Below, one piece after another: positions 50,693 to 57,601 of a stretch of 58,956 nucleotides of DNA. The notes beneath the pieces are model-generated. The model was not told the DNA's origin. It saw only the letters and a program-made list of their open reading frames with translations, and ran no database searches. A program made the translations under genes and the position numbers. Within the stretch, counting starts at the first letter, position 1, and every line of letters starts with the position of its first letter. The DNA is from an uncultured Allosphingosinicella sp. (GTDB taxonomy: Bacteria; Pseudomonadota; Alphaproteobacteria; Sphingomonadales; Sphingomonadaceae), in the NCBI GenBank assembly GCA_934539295.1, contig CAKTCN010000021.1, positions 1-58,956 on the forward strand, in the 5' to 3' direction.

Positions 50693-53367
50693 GAGGCGGG
50701 CTCCGCCTGCCGGCTTCCCAGCAAGGAGAGGAAGCCGCGCAGGCTGTCCGCGTCGAACGGCTTTTCGAGGACGGGCCGGCCGGCATGCGCAAGGAAGTGG
50801 CTGGCCGTGCTGCCCAGGGTGTCGCCCGTGACGAAGCCGAGCCGCGGCAGGCATTCGGGACGCTCGCGCTCCAGCCAGGCGAACAGGCCGCGGCCGTCCA
50901 GGTCGGGCATGCGCACGTCGCTCAGCACCGCGTCGTAGCTGTGGCGCCTGAGCAGCGCTTGCGCCTGCCGTCCGGAGCGCGCCATCTTCACGTGGTAGCC
51001 TTGCTGTTCCAGCAATTCGGCGAGAGCGTCGCCCACCTCCGCATCGTCGTCGATGACCAGCGCGCAGGCAGCCGCAGGCGGGTGCGGATGACGGGTCCTG
51101 ACCGGCTCGGCGGCCGCGACGCCGACCGCGGCGGGGAGTTCGATCACGAAGCGTGCGCCTCCGCCTGGCTCGTCCTCCAGCCGAAGGGTACCGCCATGCG
51201 CCTCGACGATGCCGAGGCTGAAGGCCAGTCCGATGCCAGTCCCCACACCCTGCGGCTTGCTGGTGAAATAGGGTTCGAAAATGCGATGGCGTATCTCGGC
51301 CGGAACGCCCGGGCCGTTGTCGGCGATCGAGATGGTGACCACGCGCCGGTGGGCATCGGCGGATGTCGCAATCGTCAGCACACGTGGGCCGTCGCTGCCC
51401 TCCAGCGCATGTTGCGCATTGACGAGGAGGTTCAAGAGCACCTGGCTCAACTGGTCCCCGTCGCAGTCGAGAGGCGGCAATCCGGGATCGAGATGTTGCA
51501 CGATATCGATGCCGGCCATCCGCAGCCCATAGCCGGTCAGCTCGAGGGCCGAGCGGGCGAGGTCGTTCGCGTCGAGCCTCGCGCGTTCGGGCGCCTTCTG
51601 CCGTGCCATTGCAAGGAAGCTCTGCACGATCCTGGCGCAACGCGTGGCCGCCCGATGGATCTTCGTCGCACGTTCGGCGAACGGCGTGCCCTCGGCCTTG
51701 GCGGCGAGCACCTGCGACAGGGTGAGGACGACGGACAGCGGGTTGTTAAGTTCATGGCTGACGCCCGCCAACAGCGATCCGAGCGCGGTCAGCTTCTCCG
51801 ACTGGTAGAGCATCTCGCGCGATCGGGCGAGTTCGGCCTCCGCGCGCTTATGCTCCGATATGTCGATGTCGAAGCCGCCGATCCGCGGCTGCTCCCCCGG
51901 CGTCGCCACCGGAAAGCGCACCACCAGCGACCAGCCATAGGCCTCCAACTGGGGGAGAAATTCCTCCACGCTATGCGGCTCGAGCGTGTCTAGGATGCGG
52001 CGGTCGTGCGCGGCGATCATCGTCGCCTCGCCCGCGCCGAAAAGATCAGTGGCGGTACGGCCCACCACCTGCGCAGCGGGACGGCCGAACACCTTGGACA
52101 TCTCCGGATTGACCATGAGATAACGGCCGTCCGCATCCTTGAGGTACATGCCGACCGGCGCATGCTCCATGAATGCCGCAAGGAGGGCCTCGCTCTCCCG
52201 CAAGCGCTCTTCGGCCTCGCGTCGTTCGGTGACGTCGCGTGTGACGGCAAGCTGCTGAAGCGATCCATCAGCTGCGGCGAGCGGCACGGCATGCGTCTCC
52301 ATCCGGCGCCGCGTGCCTTGCAGACCGATGACGTCGAACTCCCACGCCAGCGCCTCGCCCGCGCACACCCGCCCGTGGTTCCTGATCCAGGCCGCACGAT
52401 GATCCGGCGCGACCAGAGAGATGACGTCGAGATCGGCAGCCTGGCCGGGCGCGGCGTCGATCATCCGCAGGCCTGCGCTGTTCATGTACAGAAGCTCGCC
52501 TGCGAGCGAGACGATCTTCACGCATTCGGGTGTGGCATCAACGATCGCACGCTGCCGCGCTTCGCTTTCGCGGCGCGCATTCTCGGCTGCTGCGCGCTCC
52601 AGCGCCGTCCAGCTGCGCTCCGCCACATCCTCGACCAGTCGCACGTCGGCATCGCGCCAGGCACGCGGCGTATCGCAGCCCAGCTCGAAGATCGCGTCGA
52701 TCGTGCCTTGTCTCATCAGCGGAACACGGATGAAGCTGCGCCCTTCCTGTGTATCCTGCTTTACCCAGGTTCGCGCGGCGCACAGCTCGGCCCATCCTTC
52801 CACATCGGCGAATGCTCCGATATCCGCGACCTTGGCGAGATCGACATGGTCCGCCTCCAGATGCGCGCGCAGCATGTCTCGAACCGCCCCTTGGACGCTG
52901 TCCGGATCGGTGGCATCGCGCAGGGCGTCGTTCAGGCCGACCAGGAAACGCTGATGCCGCTCGGCCTCATGCTGTTCGCTGATCTCGGTCATGGTGCCCA
53001 GCCAGCAGGCGATGGCACCGCCATCCTGGTCACGCACCGGCTCCGCGCGAGTCAGAAAGGGCCGGTAGCGTCCATCGGTGCCGCGGATCGCGACGACGGC
53101 CTCTCCCGCCTCGCCCGTCCTCAACGCCTCGGACCAGCGCTTCAGGACGCCCGGCAGCAGTTGCGGATCATGAACGCCGGGCCAGGCAAGCTCGGGATCT
53201 GCGTCCAGCGGGACTCCGGTGTAATCGTGCCAGCGGCGATTGCACCACACGACGCGGCCGGCGCGATCGGCGATGAAGCAGAGCGCAGGCAGGTGATCGG
53301 CAAGTTGCCGAAAGGGCGCTTCGCCCAGCATCTCCATGCCAGCATCCGTGTCGGTCCCAATGGCCAT
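50689..53367 (-). CDS. multi-PAS hybrid sensor histidine kinase
   Basis: An 892-residue cytoplasmic kinase (ATG 53367 has GGAGG 5 bp upstream; ATG 53394 is the alternative). Domain order: PAS1 (FRQLADHLPALCFIADRAGRVVWCNRRW), a GAF-like domain (about 145-265), PAS2 (about 280-390) and PAS3 (about 400-515, with MEHAPVGMYLKDADGRYLMVN). HisKA follows with the phospho-His near 538 in GVSHELNNPLS, then HATPase_c with LLNLLVNAQHAL and ADNGPG, and a C-terminal receiver with Asp near 815 in LSDVRMPDLDG. There are no membrane segments, so it senses a cytoplasmic or diffusible signal. Confidence 0.92.
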   Translation of the reverse strand: MAIGTDTDAGMEMLGEAPFRQLADHLPALCFIADRAGRVVWCNRRWHDYTGVPLDADPELAWPGVHDPQLLPGVLKRWSEALRTGEAGEAVVAIRGTDGRYRPFLTRAEPVRDQDGGAIACWLGTMTEISEQHEAERHQRFLVGLNDALRDATDPDSVQGAVRDMLRAHLEADHVDLAKVADIGAFADVEGWAELCAARTWVKQDTQEGRSFIRVPLMRQGTIDAIFELGCDTPRAWRDADVRLVEDVAERSWTALERAAAENARRESEARQRAIVDATPECVKIVSLAGELLYMNSAGLRMIDAAPGQAADLDVISLVAPDHRAAWIRNHGRVCAGEALAWEFDVIGLQGTRRRMETHAVPLAAADGSLQQLAVTRDVTERREAEERLRESEALLAAFMEHAPVGMYLKDADGRYLMVNPEMSKVFGRPAAQVVGRTATDLFGAGEATMIAAHDRRILDTLEPHSVEEFLPQLEAYGWSLVVRFPVATPGEQPRIGGFDIDISEHKRAEAELARSREMLYQSEKLTALGSLLAGVSHELNNPLSVVLTLSQVLAAKAEGTPFAERATKIHRAATRCARIVQSFLAMARQKAPERARLDANDLARSALELTGYGLRMAGIDIVQHLDPGLPPLDCDGDQLSQVLLNLLVNAQHALEGSDGPRVLTIATSADAHRRVVTISIADNGPGVPAEIRHRIFEPYFTSKPQGVGTGIGLAFSLGIVEAHGGTLRLEDEPGGGARFVIELPAAVGVAAAEPVRTRHPHPPAAACALVIDDDAEVGDALAELLEQQGYHVKMARSGRQAQALLRRHSYDAVLSDVRMPDLDGRGLFAWLERERPECLPRLGFVTGDTLGSTASHFLAHAGRPVLEKPFDADSLRGFLSLLGSRQAEPAS

Positions 53368-53435
53368 GCGGCCCTCCGGAAAACGCAGATCCATTCTACC
53401 GCCAAGCGCCCTGAAGCTCCAGCCTCAGAGCCCGC

Positions 53436-53454
53436 CCTGTTACAATTGTGCGCT
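53436..53454 (+). promoter_or_regulatory. CCTGTTACA motif upstream of the kinase gene
   Basis: CCTGTTACAATTGTGCGCT lies about 70 bp before the chosen kinase start (about 42 bp before the alternative one). A further partial copy, CCCGTTACATGG, lies at 53478-53489. It is the partner of the motif at 49950-49968 and a candidate site for the response regulator. Confidence 0.45.
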
Positions 53455-53678
53455 TAATTGCCGAAGCGCGACGTCGGCCCGTTACATGGCTGCCGGATGA
53501 TGGCAGCGGAAGGAGACGGTTCGTGCCCGACCCTGGACAGCGTCGCGGCCGACCGACCAGCGGGTACACGCGCCACTTCGCCGAATTGTTCGATCAATTC
53601 TGGCGGCCCGGACCGGGAGCAAGGCGCAGCTCGCCTCCAACCACTTCGATCACGGACGATCCGACCATGGAGGACAAG

Positions 53679-54755
53679 ATGCTGCAAGTAATCCGGACTG
53701 CCCCCGACCAGGCCAAGCTGGGCCTGCTCATGAACCGGCTGGTGCTCGACGCCGGTGCCACCGCAACCGCCCCGCTCGTGCTGCTCGGTGACCGGCTGGG
53801 CCTCTACAAGGCGATGGCGGGCAAGGAACCGATGACCTCGGCAGAGCTTGCTGCAGCGACCGACACGGAGGAACGCTACGTGCGCGAATGGCTCGCGGCG
53901 CAGGCCGCGGCGGGCTATGTCGACTTCGATGCGGATAGCGGTCGCTACCTGCTGACGCCCGAACAGGCGATGGCCTTTGCGGATGAGGACGGCCCCGCCT
54001 TCTTCGTAGGCGCGTTCGAGACGATCTCGTCCGTGTTCCTGGACCGCGGCAAGATCGAGCAGGCCTTTCGATCGGGCGCCGGCGTCGGCTGGCACGAACA
54101 TGACCACAGCCTCTTTTGCGGGGTCGAGCGCTTCTTCCGATCGGGCTATGTCGCGCATCTGGTCGAGGACTGGCTGCCGGCGCTGGACGGAGCGGTCGAC
54201 AAGCTGCGGTCCGGGGCGCAGGTGGCAGACATCGGTTGCGGCCATGGCGCATCGACCATCATCATGGCGCAGGCCTTTCCGAACAGCCGCTTTACCGGCT
54301 TCGACTATCATGAGGAATCGATCGAGAGGGCCAGGCGCTCGGCCGAGCGGGCGGGCGTCGCCGATCGCGTCCGCTTCGAGATCGCGAGCGCAAAGGACTA
54401 TCCCGGGCGCGGCTACGACCTGGTCACCATTTTCGATGCGCTGCACGACATGGGCGATCCGGTCGGCGCCGCACGGCACATCCATGGCTCGCTCGCCCCG
54501 GACGGCTGCTGGATGATCGTGGAGCCGCTGGCCGGCGACCGGGTGGAGGACAATCTCAATCCGGTGGGACGGCTTTATTATGCCGCTTCGACCATGATCT
54601 GCACGCCGGGATCACGGGCGCAGGAAGTCGGCCTGGCGCTCGGCGCGCAAGCCGGCGAGCGAAGGCTTCGCGAGGTGCTGGAGCAGGCGGGCTTCGGGAG
54701 CATACGGCGCGCGGCCGAGACGCCCTTCAACATGGTACTCGAGGCGCGTCCCTGA
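53679..54755 (+). CDS. class I SAM-dependent methyltransferase
   Basis: A 358-residue protein. ATG 53679 was chosen because GGAGG precedes it by 5 bp; ATG 53667 is also in frame. An N-terminal winged-helix dimerisation domain (KLGLLMNRLVLDAGATATAPLVLLGDRLGLYKAMAG, then ERYVREWLAAQAAAGYVDFD) precedes the Rossmann fold. Motif I is VADIGCGHGASTIIMAQ (about residue 182), with a following acidic FTGFDYHEESI and later TIFDALHDMGDP. This two-domain form resembles O-methyltransferase/Rv2258c-type proteins. The substrate is unknown. It is divergent from the kinase gene. Confidence 0.9.
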   Translation: MLQVIRTAPDQAKLGLLMNRLVLDAGATATAPLVLLGDRLGLYKAMAGKEPMTSAELAAATDTEERYVREWLAAQAAAGYVDFDADSGRYLLTPEQAMAFADEDGPAFFVGAFETISSVFLDRGKIEQAFRSGAGVGWHEHDHSLFCGVERFFRSGYVAHLVEDWLPALDGAVDKLRSGAQVADIGCGHGASTIIMAQAFPNSRFTGFDYHEESIERARRSAERAGVADRVRFEIASAKDYPGRGYDLVTIFDALHDMGDPVGAARHIHGSLAPDGCWMIVEPLAGDRVEDNLNPVGRLYYAASTMICTPGSRAQEVGLALGAQAGERRLREVLEQAGFGSIRRAAETPFNMVLEARP

Positions 54756-54983
54756 CGATCGTGCCGGTGGCCAGACTAGGATGTCGTTGTGCATGGGAAA
54801 AACATGATTGAGTCAATCACCTGCAATCTCCCTCGGGAGAGGCAAGCAGCGGTGAAGCAGCTGGCAAAATAGTTATCTGAGTCTGAAATCGGCCCGGCGG
54901 AGTAGCCACGAAATTCCTGGAAAAAGATACTTGAACCAGCGACGATCACTTGCCTCTGCAATGAACCGCCGGGCCATATCACC

Positions 54984-55490
54984 TCATTCACCGTATTTCA
55001 GGCTTGCCATTCGAACGACAGTAGCCGGCACCAAAAACGCCCCAGAAGCGAGCTGCTGATCGACGACCGAACGAAGTCGCCGCTCCTGATATTCCTTGGT
55101 TGTTTCCCTGACGCGCTCGACATACTCCATCGTACGCACGAGCTTGTCCTTGCGAAGATAGATCCACGACACAGTCTTCAGTCTGCGCTCGATCTCGCGG
55201 AGGGAAATCTGGACTGCCGGCAGCAAGCTGCACATTTCCTCTACGATCCTTCCAACTGCAACGAGCGTCCGCTCATCCAGATCAGCCCAGTCAATCCGCT
55301 GTTGAGCTGGGGACCTCGCGCGCCGCACGGGCAAAGGTCGATCCAGCGCCTTTCGCTTCGCTACTGCCTGTCCCAGCCGATCTCCAACTTTCTCAGGCGT
55401 TTTCCATGCCTTTCCCGAACCTAGTCTTTGTGCGGCTGCTGCCACAGCCCGGGGGTGAATACCCAGGCGGGAAGAACATGGATATGACAT
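54984..55490 (-). pseudogene. Tn7-like TnsD/TniQ C-terminal remnant
   Basis: A 168-codon frame starts directly after an in-frame stop at 55494-55496, so the front is missing. LGIHPRAVAAAAQRLGSGKAW resembles the HTH of TnsD-like proteins. RIDWADLDERTL, ISLREIERRL and RKDKLVRTMEYVERV, followed by EYQERRL, follow the TnsD C-terminal pattern (R-DW, KL-T-EYL-V, F--RRI). TnsD proteins choose the insertion site of Tn7-like elements. Full-length proteins run to several hundred residues, so this is a 5'-truncated relic. Family assignment rests on motif recall alone. Confidence 0.55.
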
Positions 55491-55745
55491 CGTTCAGGGT
55501 CTTGGAGCGCGAGACGTATCTCGGCTCAATCATTGAACATCAAGCGCGTTCTCGAGCGCCTACCGTGTCAGCGGCAGGTAGAAGAGGGCCGAGATGGCTA
55601 GAGTATGATCTCGAGCAGTCGAAGAACCGGCACGAAGTGGCCCTTCATCGGGTCGCCACCAGGCTCCGCCCCATCGCCAAGCTGAATTTCAAGTAGGCCC
55701 GCTTCGAGGAGAGCGCAATTTGTGTTCGCCGGCGCTTCCTTGCGC

Positions 55746-56165
55746 TCACGTACCCGCAGCACCAGCATCTTCCTCACGAAGCTGGAGGAGAGTTGATACG
55801 TGACCTTCTAAGCGATCAAGTTGCTCTCCAAGTGCGAGGAGGCGATCCTCTACCGGCTCCGCTGGTCGTCCATCGAGATCGACACCATCGTCTTCGTCGA
55901 GATCCTCCGGCTGAATCCGGCTATCTGATGGGGCCCAATAGAAGGTGCCGTCCGTCTGCATCTCGTCGACTGCCTCCTCAAGTTCGTCTGGCGCCACTTC
56001 GGGGAATGCGTTGCCGATCGCGTCGGAAGCATCATGCGGACCGCCCCAGATGTACTGAAAACCGCCCTCACGTCCGTTCTACGGGGTGTGATTGGACGGA
56101 TCCTCATAATTGTCGATAGAACCAGGCAACCATCGCCTCACTCCGACCTTGCCGGTCCACACCAT
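55746..56165 (-). pseudogene. hypothetical gene interrupted by an amber codon
   Basis: Read from ATG 56165 (directly after a stop), the frame gives NYEDPSNHTP, then TAG at 56079-56081 (codon 29), then NGREGGFQYIWGGPHDASDAIGNAF and on to a stop at 55746. The codon before NG sits where relatives, as I recall them (EDP..TPY..GG.QYIWGGPYDA), have Tyr, so TAC/TAT to TAG is a simple nonsense change. The tail is acidic and ends in a short helix (VEDRLLALGEQLDRLEGHV). The downstream part could be translated from GTG 55997. Function unknown; relatives seem to occur in accessory regions. Confidence 0.5.
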
Positions 56166-56417
56166 CTAACGATGGTGGCTCGGACGCAGGCTTGCATTCG
56201 AAACCTGAACTCATTCCTGCCAATCTTTCATCTGCTGCCCTGCAAACGGCCGAGCACGCGGCGGGCGATCAATCAAGACAAGCAAATGATGCATCATATT
56301 GAAAAACGCCGCTACGCTGCTCAGGAGCCAGCTCTGCCCTGATGAGGGTTTAACCCGATGGCTGCAGCAGATCGCCTGGCGCAACAGGCCTTCATTGATG
56401 GATGGAGGTGGGTTGCC

Positions 56418-56888
56418 ATGCGAACGGCGCTGTCGTGCCTAATCACTGCCTCGATGCTCCCTGGCGCCGCGGCCGCGCAGACCAGGACCGCCCAGTTCGC
56501 CGTGCGGGCGCAGGTGGTTGCTGACTGTCAGGTCAGCGCTCAGGACCTCAACTTCGGCACCTACAACTCGGACAATGCCGCAACGGCGAACACAATCGTC
56601 ACCTTACGCTGCACCCCTGGTTCTGCCGCAACTCTCAGTCTCGACGGTGGCGGATCAGGCAACCCGCAGGCACGCCACATGTCCGGACCGGCCAACCTCA
56701 CCTACCAGCTCTATCGTGACGCCGCGCTACAAGACCCGATCAACACGGGCGGCGCAGCCTGGCAATTGTCGGGACAGACCAATACCGGCCAGCCAGTCAC
56801 CTACATGATCCATGGGCAGGTGCCTGCCGGCCAGTTCGTACCCGCGGGCAATTACGTCGACGTCGTCCGCGTCACAGTGCAATTTTGA
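56418..56888 (+). CDS. spore coat U (SCPU) domain pilus subunit
   Basis: A 156-residue secreted protein from ATG 56418, with GGAGGTGGG upstream. The signal peptide is MRTALSCLITASMLPGAAAAQ (cleavage after AAAAQ). The mature part is one SCPU domain: FAVRAQVVADCQVSAQDLNFGTYN with the first Cys, VTLRCTPGSAATLSLDGGG with the second, and YMIHGQVPAGQFVPAGNYVDVVRVTVQF with the C-terminal strand. SCPU proteins are the subunits of Csu-type chaperone-usher pili. It is the first gene of the operon; the following chaperone starts 14 bp later. Confidence 0.9.
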   Translation: MRTALSCLITASMLPGAAAAQTRTAQFAVRAQVVADCQVSAQDLNFGTYNSDNAATANTIVTLRCTPGSAATLSLDGGGSGNPQARHMSGPANLTYQLYRDAALQDPINTGGAAWQLSGQTNTGQPVTYMIHGQVPAGQFVPAGNYVDVVRVTVQF

Positions 56889-56902
56889 AAAAAGGGGCTG
56901 CC

Positions 56903-57601
56903 ATGAGACAGGCTGGGGTTCTTGCCATAGTCGCGGCGCTGCTGTCGACCGCCGCGATGGCGGACTCGCTCGAGATCGGCCCGACGCGCGTCCAGATGAT
57001 CGGGGCTGAGCGTGCGGCGACGATCACCATCCGCAACTCGGATGCAGCGCCGGCGAACATCCAGATCCGCACGATGGACTGGAGCCAGATCGACGGCGCC
57101 GATCAATATGCGCCCTCCCGCGTGCTGATGGCGAGCCCGCCCCAGGTGGCGCTCGCACCGGGCGAGTCCCAGGTGATCCGGCTCGTGGCAGAAAACCTGC
57201 CGACAGGTGCAGAAGAGAAAAGCTTTCGCTTGGTGATCGATCAGATCCCGACGGACCAGGCGCCGGGTGCCACCGGCGTGCGAACCGCCATCCGGGCGCT
57301 GGTTCCGGTCTTCGTGGCGCCTTCGACTGCCGATCGGCCACGGCTGCGCTGGCGGGCAAGCCGCTCTGCCGAGGGCGTGACGCTGACCGCAACGAACGAA
57401 GGTAATGCGCACGAACGTCTCATTGCAGTCAGCGTGGGAACCGGGGGGCGAAACGTCGGCGAGCCGATCGAAGGCTATATCCTGCCAAAGGCGCAGCGCA
57501 GTTGGTCGATCCGCGGCGTGCCGGCGGCTGCGCGCACGCTGCAGATCGCAGGCGAAGGCGACTTCGGCGAGGTCCGCGCCGATGTGCCGCTGGCGCCGTG
57601 A
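56903..57601 (+). CDS. periplasmic pilus chaperone (Csu type)
   Basis: A 232-residue chaperone from ATG 56903 (a TTG at 56885 overlaps the previous stop; the ATG has AAAAAGGGG upstream). The signal peptide ends near STAAMA. Two Ig-like domains: the first has LEIGPTRVQMIGAERAATITIRNSDAAPANIQIRTMDWSQ and PPQVALAPGESQVIRLVAE, the strand-exchange region of FGL/Csu chaperones; the second starts after RTAIRALVPVFVAP. It donates a strand to SCPU subunits and delivers them to the usher. Its end overlaps the usher start by 20 bp. Confidence 0.92.
   Translation: MRQAGVLAIVAALLSTAAMADSLEIGPTRVQMIGAERAATITIRNSDAAPANIQIRTMDWSQIDGADQYAPSRVLMASPPQVALAPGESQVIRLVAENLPTGAEEKSFRLVIDQIPTDQAPGATGVRTAIRALVPVFVAPSTADRPRLRWRASRSAEGVTLTATNEGNAHERLIAVSVGTGGRNVGEPIEGYILPKAQRSWSIRGVPAAARTLQIAGEGDFGEVRADVPLAP

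Larger units (their letters stand above)
54756..56417. other. eroded accessory patch
   Basis: This stretch differs from its neighbours in having lower GC by eye, many short overlapping frames and no intact gene with a clear ribosome binding site. It contains the TnsD/TniQ remnant (54984-55490) and an amber-interrupted gene (55746-56165). Between them on the minus strand is a 56-codon frame (55598-55768) overlapping the latter. At 54776-54991 a 71-codon minus frame has no recognisable features. It lies between the methyltransferase and the pilus operon, where a transfer event would be tolerated. Confidence 0.55.

Noticed and set aside
49970..51640. 556-codon frame fusing upstream residues to the response regulator
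   Set aside because: The upstream half is an out-of-frame reading of the kinase gene; the regulator begins at GTG 50692 in a GTGA overlap.
54776..54991. 71-codon minus-strand frame overlapping the end of the TnsD remnant
   Set aside because: GTG start, no family resemblance and no membrane or secretion signal; too weak to call.
55406..55696. 96-codon plus-strand frame opposite the TnsD remnant
   Set aside because: No ribosome binding site or recognisable motif, and the minus strand gives the TnsD pattern.
55598..55768. 56-codon minus-strand frame overlapping the amber-interrupted gene
   Set aside because: It starts inside that gene and has no motif; kept only as a note because a short ATG overlap arrangement is present.
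56034..56342. 102-codon plus-strand frame before the pilus operon
   Set aside because: It crosses the restored minus-strand gene and shows no protein-like pattern.
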